This document shows, in pieces, positions 6,796-13,433 of a stretch of DNA of 14,335 bases. The notes below the pieces were generated by a model. That model saw nothing but the letters and a program-made list of their open reading frames with translations. It had not been told where the DNA came from and ran no database searches. The position numbers were made by a program, and so were the translations under genes. Location of the stretch: contig CAYRXN010000192.1 of assembly GCA_964428275.1 (NCBI GenBank), forward strand, positions 1 through 14,335, given 5' to 3'. Positions within the stretch are counted from its first letter, which is position 1. Each line of letters starts with the position of its first letter. Origin of the DNA: JALSRY01 sp964428275 (GTDB taxonomy: Bacteria > Planctomycetota > Phycisphaerae > UBA1845 > Fen-1342).

Positions 6796-8052
6796 TTACT
6801 CCGCAGGCGCCGCGGGTCTGAAGCGGGCGCGACCGGCCGCCGACCGACCCAGGCACACGCGCCCCGCGGCCAGTGCGCGTTCGTAGGCCTCCAGGTCCGC
6901 GGCCTCGATCCCGCCGGTCCGCACGGCGCTGGTTTGCGTTTCGGAGACGGCGCGCAACGGCCGCGCGCGCCCGCGCTCGCTCACGGAAACGACCCGGCCC
7001 GGCGGCAGGATCGCCGGCATCCGTTCCAGCCGCCGGCGGGTGCGTTGCGGATCGCGCAGGTAGTCCTCGCGCCAGTCCATGCTGGTGCTGTCCACGATCT
7101 TGCCGGCCCGCATCCCTTCCTCGACGAAGGCGTCGGCCTCCTGGGCCGCGAGTTGCCGCTGGAGCAGTTCGATCTGCCGCTGCAACTCCGCGATCTCCGT
7201 CCGCAGATCGCCGGCTTCGCCGTCGTCTTGCGGCTCGCCGGGGTCGTCGGGCGACGCTGTGTTTTGCCCCAGGGTCAGATCGGTATCGGGCGCGGCGCCG
7301 GAGTCGCCGCGTACCGCCGCCAGGGGGCGCACGCCGCGCATGGCCGGATCGTTCGTCAGCGCCACCGGTCCGAGCGCCGCCACGTCGGTATAGTCCTCGT
7401 CGGTCCAGTAGATCACCGGCGAGAAGTAGCGGTACTCTCCGCTGCGCAGCAGTTCCCGGGCGCGGTCGGTCCAGGTCACGTCGCAGGCCCACAGTCCGTC
7501 GTCGCGGACTTCGAGGTGTCCGATCCAACCCGCCGCCGGCCGCAGTCCGTCCGGGCGCACGTTGTACCGGTCGAAGCTCTGGTGTTCGTAGTCGATCGCC
7601 AGCTTGCGTCCCATCTGGGCAAACCAGGCGCAGGCCGACTCCGCATGCGCCGGCGTAAACACGAAGTCCCGGCCCGACAGCGGACGTTCCACCTGCACTT
7701 CGCCGAACGGAATCAGCAGGAACTCTTCGACCGGCTCACCGCCGGGCCGCGCGAGCAGTGCGCACTCGACGCGCGAGGTCAACGCCGCGTTGTCGGCGCG
7801 TCCGGCGGTGTCTGCGTCGTTGTGCCCGGCGCGGTCCTGCGCCGGGCGCGCGCCCGTGTTCCGGGCCAGTTCCCACGCGTCGGCCTGGTCGGCGACCTGT
7901 TCGACCAGCTCGCGAAACCGTCCGAACCGTGTGGTCAAGTCCCCTTCCGCCAGACTCAGTGCTTCGCGCAGTCGTTCCCGAATGTGGCCGACCGCGACCG
8001 CGTCGAGCGGACTCTGTGCCGCCCGAACCTCCGATCCACTTGCCGTTTCCAA
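6796..8052 (-). CDS. Mu gpI-type head maturation protease with C-terminal scaffold
   Basis: A 418-residue protein. TTG 8052 is taken as the start because GAGGTG lies 5 bases upstream. Residues about 95-240 match the Mu-like protease domain: FLLIPFGEV, LAIDYEHQ at 151-158, AAGWIGHLEVRDDGLWA, EYRYFSPVI at 206-214 and LTNDPAM at 232-238. Residues 283-306 form a coiled coil, followed by a helical tail (EADAFVEEGMRAGKI) of the kind that acts as internal scaffold and is cleaved off during head maturation. The N-terminal ~75 residues are an extra helical segment of unknown role (TRFGRFRELVEQVADQADAW). Processing of shell proteins during assembly is the expected job. It lies 36 bases after the acetyltransferase gene. 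Confidence 0.85.
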   Translation of the reverse strand: METASGSEVRAAQSPLDAVAVGHIRERLREALSLAEGDLTTRFGRFRELVEQVADQADAWELARNTGARPAQDRAGHNDADTAGRADNAALTSRVECALLARPGGEPVEEFLLIPFGEVQVERPLSGRDFVFTPAHAESACAWFAQMGRKLAIDYEHQSFDRYNVRPDGLRPAAGWIGHLEVRDDGLWACDVTWTDRARELLRSGEYRYFSPVIYWTDEDYTDVAALGPVALTNDPAMRGVRPLAAVRGDSGAAPDTDLTLGQNTASPDDPGEPQDDGEAGDLRTEIAELQRQIELLQRQLAAQEADAFVEEGMRAGKIVDSTSMDWREDYLRDPQRTRRRLERMPAILPPGRVVSVSERGRARPLRAVSETQTSAVRTGGIEAADLEAYERALAAGRVCLGRSAAGRARFRPAAPAE

Positions 8053-8088
8053 CTCGTCACCTCACTTTCTGCTGCGGACAACCGCCGA

Positions 8089-8658
8089 TCACGCGGTTGT
8101 TCCGTTTCCCCGTTGTTTGGTTGTCCCGGTGGTCGGTTTCTGAAGCAGTTCGATGTTTCCTTTTCCGTTTCGTTCTCCGGTGCTCTGGAACCCCAGTGCG
8201 AAGTAGAACCCCCGCGGATCGCCGGTGCTCATGTCGAGCTTGGCCCGCACCTGCGTGGCCCCGCTCGCCTCGACGAGTGCTTTGCCGATTCCCAGTCCCC
8301 GATACGCCGGGTGGACCAGCGCGTTGACCAGTCTGGTCCCGCGCGTCGTGATCGCGACGCCGACGAGCACCGCATCGATTTCTGCGATGTAGACCTGGTG
8401 GTAGGGCCCGCGCACGAGGTCTTCGAGCTGTCCGCGGCGCAGGAAGTAGTCTTTGCGTAAAACGGTATCGAAGAAGAACCCCAGCGGTACGAGGTCCGAC
8501 TCGCGCGCCGGCCGCAGGGTCAACACGGCACCGCGCGCAGCGTCTTTTTGCGACGGTCGTCGCGTGTGCCCGTTTTTCGCCGAGCCGGGCTTACCGCTTC
8601 TGATCACGTCGCCGGATGTCGCCGCCGGGCGTTTGGTCGCGAGGCCGTTCCGTTTCAT
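8089..8658 (-). CDS. GNAT-family N-acetyltransferase within the phage block
   Basis: A 189-residue acetyl-CoA-dependent acetyltransferase. After a basic, disordered-looking ~42-residue leader, the GNAT fold starts at VLTLRPARESDLVPLGFFF. Motif A is ALVHPAYRGLGIGKALVE, with the acetyl-CoA loop R120-x-x-G123-x-G125; a motif-B-like FYFALGFQSTGERNGKGNIE follows. The substrate is unknown; proteins, peptides or small molecules are possible. The ATG overlaps the portal stop by one base (TGATG), so its translation is coupled to the portal, and it precedes the protease. That places it inside the head-assembly operon rather than beside it. The last ~14 residues are Thr/Gly-rich low complexity derived from an ACAACGG-type word. 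Confidence 0.85.
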   Translation of the reverse strand: MKRNGLATKRPAATSGDVIRSGKPGSAKNGHTRRPSQKDAARGAVLTLRPARESDLVPLGFFFDTVLRKDYFLRRGQLEDLVRGPYHQVYIAEIDAVLVGVAITTRGTRLVNALVHPAYRGLGIGKALVEASGATQVRAKLDMSTGDPRGFYFALGFQSTGERNGKGNIELLQKPTTGTTKQRGNGTTA

Positions 8659-9938
8659 CACGCGCCCCCCGCCCGCAGCACGGCCTCGTCCTCGGCGGGC
8701 TCGGGGATCCCGAGTGCCCGGTGTACCCACCGCTGCGGGACGCGCATCCCCAGCTCGCGGACCGCCACGGCCAGCGTCTCTGCGAGCACCTGCGTATCGA
8801 CCGACTCGATCAGCGACCGCCGAAACCTGGGAACCGCCGCCCCGTCGCCGAACCTGGCCCGCACCAGCGGGGTGAGCAGATCGCGCCGGAGCGTTTCCGC
8901 CTCGTCGGCGATGTCGTTGACCAGCAGGTCTTCGCGCACGCGGTCGTGGATCTCCGCCGCCGCCCGCGATCCCTGTCCGCGGATGTCGGTGGTCAGGTGC
9001 TGCCCCAGCCAGAGGATGGTGATTTCGTTGTTGCAGTATTCCTGAATCGCGCGGTAAGGCTTTTCGCCGCCGCGCGGCTCCAGCATTTCCAGTTCGATGT
9101 TCTTGCTGATGATCGCGACCGCGTCGGTGCCGAGCGCCTCGAGCATCTTCAGCAGCCGCTCCTTGTCCGCCTCGGGCGTCCCGGGTTCGAACCGCCCGAC
9201 GCGCACCGGCATCCCCGCGATCTGCGAGTAGATCAGCCAGTCCTTGAAGCTCAGGTTCTGCGCGAGGTACAGCAGCACCGAGGCCCGCAGCAGCCCGCCC
9301 TCGAAATAGCGCCCCGGCAGCGCCCGCGGCCGATGGATCACCCACTTGCTGGGCATCTCGTCGAGCGCCACGCCCGCGCTCGGCTCCTGTTCCGTGCGCA
9401 CGCGCAGCCGCCAGGGCTCGTCCGGGTCCGCCAGCAGCCGCGAGTAGGGCACCGGCACCACGTCCACCAGATGCCCGTTCTCCCAGACCAGTTCGGCCAC
9501 CGCGACGCCGTACCCGATCGCGTTGGCCAGGAACCCCAGCGCTTCGCCGAACGCGGACAGGTCCCCCAGCACGGCCTGGCAGTACTCCGCCTCGCGCCGC
9601 CCGTCGGCCGCGCCGCGCGCCGGCTGAATCTCCCAGTCGAGCCCGGTCAGCGCCAGCCGTCGCGTCGCCTCGACCGCGGCCAGGCGCGGCCACTTCTGCA
9701 ACATCTCGCCGAACAGCTCGAACTGCATCTGCGGATAGCCCGCGTCGGCGCTGTGCAGATAGGCCAACGCCCGCGACGGCGTGATTCCCACGCTCGGATG
9801 CGCGTGAAACGAATCGTCCCGCCACGGGCGCACCACGCGGACGCCCGGGCGCTTGTCCGCACGGCGGCGCCGGGGAAGCAGCGACCCCAGCCGCCGGGTC
9901 TTGCGAGCAATCTCGGTCCCGACCTCTTTGAGTCCCAC
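8658..9938 (-). CDS. Mu gp29-type portal protein (DUF935)
   Basis: A 426-residue portal protein of the DUF935/Mu gp29 family, which forms the dodecameric DNA channel of the head. Family features are AIGYGVAVAELVWENG (140-155), SKWVIHRPR (197-205), LYLAQNLSFKDWLIYSQIAG with MPVRVGRFEPGT (223-254), TDAVAIISKNIELEML (271-286) and ITILWLGQHLTTD followed by SRAAAEIHDRVREDLLVND (306-342). I prefer GTG 9938 with AAGGAG 8 bases upstream. ATG 10061 also has GGAGG, but the extra 41 residues are Arg/Gly-rich, contain a dispersed repeat element and do not resemble the family. It is the first gene of the block; no terminase or gp30-like gene precedes it. Confidence 0.9.
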   Translation of the reverse strand: MGLKEVGTEIARKTRRLGSLLPRRRRADKRPGVRVVRPWRDDSFHAHPSVGITPSRALAYLHSADAGYPQMQFELFGEMLQKWPRLAAVEATRRLALTGLDWEIQPARGAADGRREAEYCQAVLGDLSAFGEALGFLANAIGYGVAVAELVWENGHLVDVVPVPYSRLLADPDEPWRLRVRTEQEPSAGVALDEMPSKWVIHRPRALPGRYFEGGLLRASVLLYLAQNLSFKDWLIYSQIAGMPVRVGRFEPGTPEADKERLLKMLEALGTDAVAIISKNIELEMLEPRGGEKPYRAIQEYCNNEITILWLGQHLTTDIRGQGSRAAAEIHDRVREDLLVNDIADEAETLRRDLLTPLVRARFGDGAAVPRFRRSLIESVDTQVLAETLAVAVRELGMRVPQRWVHRALGIPEPAEDEAVLRAGGA

Positions 9939-10007
9939 GAGCAGGTCTCCTTGATCCCGGTCCGCCGCGCCGGGCGGTCCGACTCCGATCCGACTCGAGC
10001 GCCCCCG

Positions 10008-10030
10008 GTGGCACCGGCTTGCACCCGGCA
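10008..10030. repeat. GTGGCACCGG-type element upstream of the portal gene
   Basis: GTGGCACCGGCTTGCACCCGG is a further member of the dispersed family seen at 290, 1085 and 1122. It lies inside the optional N-terminal extension of the portal frame, which argues for the downstream GTG start. Confidence 0.5.
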
Positions 10031-10108
10031 CGTCCCACCGGCCCGCTCGGCGCCGCGCCATCTTCGGCGCCTCCAGTCAAGGCTAGCTGGAAAGTCTAGA
10101 ATATCTAT

Positions 10109-10125
10109 CAGAAACCGGGTTTCTG
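10109..10125. repeat. 17-base palindrome in an AT-rich patch
   Basis: CAGAAACCGGGTTTCTG is a perfect inverted repeat (8 bases each side of one central base). It adjoins TCTAGAATATCTAT, far more AT-rich than the surroundings. It could be an operator for the phage-block promoter or a small dispersed repeat; the sequence does not distinguish these. Confidence 0.5.
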
Positions 10126-10380
10126 GAACTCCCGGGTCGATTCTGCGCGGCTCTGGCGGCTTCTGTGCGTCCGGCGATCCCGGTTTTTCCGCGACGAGCC
10201 ACCGGCCATCGACCCGGCCGGCCCCGCGCCGTCAGTGCGGACGCGGCTCAAGAGCACAAGCGGGGCGCGGGACGGACAACGGAGTTGCCCGTTGGGCCGG
10301 GGAGGGATCGCGCCTGGCGCTGGGCAGGCGCGCGCGGCGGCGGCTGGAGGGTGCGGCCTGGTGGCCGCCGCACCGGCTGC

Positions 10381-10428
10381 TTGACACGTCCCTTGCGCAG
10401 CGCCTATCTTCACCTGCCAGCAAGGAGG
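10381..10428 (+). promoter_or_regulatory. Sigma-70-type promoter and ribosome binding site of parB
   Basis: TTGACA (10381-10386), an exact -35 consensus, is followed after 18 bases by TATCTT (10405-10410) as the -10, matching 4 of 6 positions. AAGGAGG (10422-10428) lies 5 bases before ATG 10434. This predicts a very short leader and supports both the parB start and its transcription independent of any upstream parA. Confidence 0.75.
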
Positions 10429-10433
10429 TATTC

Positions 10434-11357
10434 ATGTCGAAGCAGACGCCTCGTCTCGGGAAGGGATTGCGTACGCTGATCGGTCCGCGCGCCGCGTCTC
10501 AGCCGGTCGCGCCGCGGGTTGCGCCGCCGCCGCCGGGGGCGCCGCCGGCCGGTGGTGCGCGTCTTTTCGATGTCGCGCTCGATCGCATCGAGCCCAACCC
10601 GGAGCAGCCGCGGACGCACATGGACGAGGACGCGCTCGCTGAGCTTTCGGCTTCGATCAAGACTCGTGGCGTACTCCAGCCGGTGCTTTTGCGCCCGGCT
10701 GGCGACAACCGTTACCAGATCATCGCCGGCGAGCGGCGGTGGCGCGCTGCCGCCAAGGCGGGCCTGACCACCATTCCCGCGATCATCCGTGAGATTTCCG
10801 ACGCGGAAGCGTTTGAGCTGGCGCTGATCGAGAACCTCCAGCGTGAGGATCTCGATCCTCTGGAGCGGGCCACGGCTTATCAACAGCTTATCGACAAGGC
10901 GGGTTTCTCCGTGGACGAGCTGGCCACGCGGCTCGGCGAGAGCCGGGCCAGTATCGCCAACTACCTGCGGATATTGAAGTTGGACAAACAAATCCGAGAG
11001 ATGATCTCTGCCGGCCAGTTGGGGATGGGCCAGGCCCGCGCCATCGCGGGTATGACTAATCCACAACGCCAGCTCGCGATTGCCCGCATGGCCGTCCGGC
11101 GGAACCTGTCTGTGCGTCAGGTTGAAACGCTCGTCCGCCAGGAGGCGGAGCAGCCGCAGCGCACGCCGCCGGCCCCGACCTCGGCGGCCAAGCATTTCGC
11201 CGACGTCGAGGAAACGCTCAGCAAGGCGCTGGGGCTTTCCGTCCGTCTCCACCCGGGCAAGCGCAAGAACTCCGGTCGCATCGTGATACGATACAATTCC
11301 CTGGAGGAATTCGATCGCATCGCGGAACGGATCAGTGGGCGGACGCTCGTGGAGTAG
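10434..11357 (+). CDS. parB: Chromosome-partitioning protein ParB (Spo0J/Noc-type CTPase clamp)
   Basis: A 307-residue ParB. It starts with the conserved basic LGKGLRTLIG (residues 8-17), the segment that stimulates ParA ATPase in this family. A Pro/Ala linker follows. The ParB/Srx CTP-binding domain has PNPEQPR (54-60) and GERRWRAA (99-106), then ENLQREDLDPLE (133-144). The helix-turn-helix that reads parS is at about 155-185, and the C-terminal dimerisation domain at about 250-307. All main motifs are intact. CTP-dependent loading at parS and sliding are known for the family, and two consensus parS sites lie 0.9-1.0 kb downstream. No parA precedes it; the divergent phage block does. The strong promoter and the operon with the MEMO-family gene suggest a rearranged locus. 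Confidence 0.97.
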   Translation: MSKQTPRLGKGLRTLIGPRAASQPVAPRVAPPPPGAPPAGGARLFDVALDRIEPNPEQPRTHMDEDALAELSASIKTRGVLQPVLLRPAGDNRYQIIAGERRWRAAAKAGLTTIPAIIREISDAEAFELALIENLQREDLDPLERATAYQQLIDKAGFSVDELATRLGESRASIANYLRILKLDKQIREMISAGQLGMGQARAIAGMTNPQRQLAIARMAVRRNLSVRQVETLVRQEAEQPQRTPPAPTSAAKHFADVEETLSKALGLSVRLHPGKRKNSGRIVIRYNSLEEFDRIAERISGRTLVE

Positions 11358-11361
11358 TGTC

Positions 11362-12222
11362 ATGTCTCCCATCAGACCAGCGGTCTTTGCGGGTCGGTTT
11401 TATCCTTCCCGCAAGGATGAATGCCTGCGCATGATCGAGCAGATGAACCGCCCGGTCGAGGTCGAGTCGTTCCCGGTCGCCGGCGTCGTGCCCCATGCCG
11501 GCTGGATCTACAGCGGTTCGACGGCGATGCTGACCTACAACGCGTTGCGGGCGGCGGCGCCTCAAACGGTCGTCGTGTTCGGTGCCGTACACACGCTGGA
11601 CCGCAACGATGCGAGCTTGTACCCGGACGGGAGTTGGGAAACGCCGCTGGGAGCCGTCGAGATCGACGCGGCGCTCGCGGCCGAGCTTGCCACGGTGGAC
11701 GGCGTCGTGGCGGACGCCGACGCGCATCGGGGCGAGCATTCGATCGAAGTCCAGTTGCCGTTGATGTTGGTGGCGTTGGGTGACGTGCGGATCGTCCCGA
11801 TTTCGGTGCGACCGGGGCCGCGGTCGGCGGTAATCGGCCGGGCGTGTGCCGAGCGCGCGTTGCGCCATCGCTCCGACGTCGTCTTCGTCGCTTCGACGGA
11901 CCTGACGCACTACGGGCCGAACTTCGCGTTTGAGCCGGCGGGTCACGGTCCGGGTGGTGTTCGTTGGGCGAAGGAGGTGAACGATCGGAGGTTCGTTCAG
12001 CTCATTGCGGAGATGAACGAGCAGGCGATCGTTCCCGAGGCGGCGGTCAACCACAACGCGTGTGGTTCGGGGGCGGTGGCCGCGGCGATTGCGGCCGCGA
12101 AGGTGGCTGGTGCCACGCGATACATCGAGCTGGAACATACCACGAGTGCCGAGCGCGATCCGCTCGGCGGGGGGCCTCCCACGATGAGCGTAGGCTACGA
12201 GGCGGGCGTGTTCGTGCGCTGA
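11362..12222 (+). CDS. amrB: MEMO1-family protein, AmmeMemoRadiSam system protein B
   Basis: A 286-residue member of the MEMO1 family, related in fold to class III extradiol dioxygenases. ATG 11362 follows GGAG that overlaps the parB stop; the 4-base gap means parB and this gene share a transcript. Candidate metal ligands and family motifs are VVPHAGWIYSG (His45), FGAVHTLDRND (His77), HRGEHSIEVQLP (His122, His126), ASTDLTHYG (Asp180, His183) and NHNACGSGAV (Cys234). In many bacteria and archaea MEMO, AMMECR1 and radical-SAM proteins occur together as the AmmeMemoRadiSam system, whose reaction is not firmly established. Neither AMMECR1 nor the radical-SAM protein is in this window. The link to parB may be only transcriptional. 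Confidence 0.93.
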   Translation: MSPIRPAVFAGRFYPSRKDECLRMIEQMNRPVEVESFPVAGVVPHAGWIYSGSTAMLTYNALRAAAPQTVVVFGAVHTLDRNDASLYPDGSWETPLGAVEIDAALAAELATVDGVVADADAHRGEHSIEVQLPLMLVALGDVRIVPISVRPGPRSAVIGRACAERALRHRSDVVFVASTDLTHYGPNFAFEPAGHGPGGVRWAKEVNDRRFVQLIAEMNEQAIVPEAAVNHNACGSGAVAAAIAAAKVAGATRYIELEHTTSAERDPLGGGPPTMSVGYEAGVFVR

Positions 12223-12248
12223 CGCGGCCGGTGTCGCCCCGGCTGTTG

Positions 12249-12282
12249 GCGCAAACGTGTTTCACGTGAAACACGTTTGCGC
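12249..12282. promoter_or_regulatory. parS site 1 within a 34-bp perfect palindrome
   Basis: TGTTTCACGTGAAACA at 12258-12273 is an exact match to the bacterial parS consensus. The symmetry extends 9 bases on each side (GCGCAAACG ... CGTTTGCGC), giving a perfect 34-bp palindrome. It sits between the convergent MEMO-family and YHS genes and is the expected loading site for the ParB encoded 0.9 kb upstream. Confidence 0.96.
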
Positions 12283-12331
12283 GGCGGGCCGCCGGGCGAC
12301 CCGGCGCGTGCTTTACTTCCCGCGCAGACAA

Positions 12332-12371
12332 GACGCGCAAATGTGTTTCACGTGAAACACATTTGCGCGTC
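12332..12371. promoter_or_regulatory. parS site 2 within a 40-bp perfect palindrome
   Basis: TGTTTCACGTGAAACA at 12344-12359 is a second exact parS consensus site, 86 bp from the first centre to centre. The palindrome extends to 40 bp (arms begin GACGCGCAAATG and end CATTTGCGCGTC). Relative to site 1 the arms differ at one position per side, and the two changes are complementary (C/G in site 1, T/A in site 2), so symmetry is kept. Confidence 0.96.
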
Positions 12372-12439
12372 GCAAGCAGCCACGTTGCCCATGCACACCG
12401 GAACGTGGCGCAACGTCCATGTGTTAAATGAGTTGCGCC

Positions 12440-13129
12440 CTACGGGTGCTTGTGGCCGCCGTGGTGTCGCTTCTGCGACCCACCCTTCCGCATGGTCCTG
12501 ATCTTGTCCACGTCGATGATCGTGCCCTGCTCGGCGAGCTTCCTGGCGTACTTCTGCGGGTTGCTCAGCAGTTTGTCTTCGCATCCCTTGCAGCAGAAAT
12601 ACACACGTTTGCCACCGGGCAGATCGGTGTACACCTCCGGGTCGATCTCGCCACCCATGACCGGACAACGAGTCTGGTACGTATAAGCGGCCTCGAGCCG
12701 CTTGGCGTACTTCTGCGGCGCCGCCTCGTACTTCGACTTGCAATCCGCGCAGCAGAAATACACCTTTTTCCCGCCACTTTCGACAAAGACCTCGCGGTTG
12801 ATCGGTTTGCCGGTCAGCGGACAGGCGACCTGCACACGCGGCAACGCGCGCAGCGCCTTGCGCTGGGCGGCGACCTTGGAAGCGTACTTGTTCGGATTGC
12901 TCTCGTACTGCTTGATGCACGACTTGCAGCAGAAGTAGACCGGCCCGTCGGGCGTGTCCGTCTTGAGCGAGAAATCCACCGGCTCGTTCATCACCGGACA
13001 ACGCGGCAACGAAGCCACCCGCTTTGCGGCGGGTTTCCGACTGGTGTGCGCCGGCGCTTGCGCGAGCGCGAAAACGGCGGTGGATGAGGCGATCAGGGCC
13101 AGCGCTGCGGCCCGAACGTGCGTTCGCAT
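12440..13129 (-). CDS. Secreted protein with three tandem YHS-type metal-binding domains
   Basis: A 229-residue exported protein. ATG 13129 follows GGAGAG at good spacing. The signal peptide is MRTHVRAAALALIASSTAVF, with likely cleavage after ALA near residue 23. Three repeats follow, each with a leading Cys-Pro and a YFCC-x-x-C-x6-NPxKYA or PQKYA end: Cys44 with Cys67/68/71, Cys103 with Cys126/127/130, and Cys155 with Cys179/180/183. The C-terminus is basic and His-rich (QKRHHGGHKHP). YHS domains bind metal ions, and copper or another soft metal is likely outside the cytoplasm; the substrate is not shown by sequence. Single-domain versions are usual, so three in tandem suggests multivalent metal capture or protein repair by duplication. 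It converges on the parS region. Confidence 0.9.
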   Translation of the reverse strand: MRTHVRAAALALIASSTAVFALAQAPAHTSRKPAAKRVASLPRCPVMNEPVDFSLKTDTPDGPVYFCCKSCIKQYESNPNKYASKVAAQRKALRALPRVQVACPLTGKPINREVFVESGGKKVYFCCADCKSKYEAAPQKYAKRLEAAYTYQTRCPVMGGEIDPEVYTDLPGGKRVYFCCKGCEDKLLSNPQKYARKLAEQGTIIDVDKIRTMRKGGSQKRHHGGHKHP

Positions 13130-13243
13130 CAGAATCTCTCCGTACTCGTTCGCGGCGGCCGTCCACACCCCACACGGGCGCGCTGCCGACTCGCCGCGCT
13201 TACGAAGGTTCGATGCCTGCCGCCGCGCGTTACTTCCTAATGA

Positions 13244-13268
13244 GTTTATAGCGGATATAGAAATAAAC
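13244..13268 (-). promoter_or_regulatory. Possible promoter/operator of the YHS gene
   Basis: GTTTAT (13244-13249) and ATAAAC (13263-13268) form an inverted repeat spaced by 13 bases. On the minus strand TATAAA (13250-13245) could serve as a -10 element; the matching -35 is weak. The site is about 115 bases upstream of the start codon. Confidence 0.35.
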
Positions 13269-13332
13269 CACAGCCGACGCGGGCGGCTTGCGCAGCCGCT
13301 CGTCCCGCCGCGCGTATCTGTGCGCAACTTCT

Positions 13333-13351
13333 TGTAATATAATATGTTACA
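13333..13351. promoter_or_regulatory. AT-rich 19-base palindrome upstream of the YHS gene
   Basis: TGTAATATAATATGTTACA is symmetric at 8 of 9 base pairs around a central A. It stands out in both composition and symmetry and looks like a repressor or activator operator, possibly a metal-responsive one given the gene it precedes. It lies about 82 bases downstream of the stop codon of the preceding gene. Confidence 0.5.
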
Positions 13352-13433
13352 GAACTACGCCCCGCGGCACGCAGAACCCGCCTGCGCGCGGTTGGTCCTG
13401 GGGCATCGGGCGCGATCGTGGCGATCCGCGGCG

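Larger units (their letters stand above)
9939..10433. other. Divergent intergenic region between phage block and parB
   Basis: The 495-base region carries regulation for both directions. The portal-proximal part has the GTGGCACCGG element. Bases 10083-10125 form an AT-rich patch with a 17-base palindrome, the most likely place for the phage-block promoter, though no good -35/-10 pair can be named. From 10130 to 10380 it is very GC-rich, without a gene that I can support; the parB promoter ends it. Confidence 0.6.
13130..13433. other. 304-base gap with AT-rich regulatory-looking segments
   Basis: The leader region of the YHS gene. It contains two AT-rich islands (13235-13270 and 13330-13352) in otherwise very GC-rich DNA, described separately. 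No small gene is supported here. Confidence 0.6.

Noticed and set aside
9939..10061. Upstream ATG start for the portal gene (41 extra residues)
   Set aside because: GGAGG is present, but the extension is Arg/Gly-rich, includes a dispersed repeat element and does not resemble the family. GTG 9938 has its own good site. Not fully excluded.
12249..12371. Reading the two long palindromes as ordinary intrinsic terminators
   Set aside because: They contain exact parS consensus cores and lack T-runs. A side role in termination of the convergent genes remains possible.
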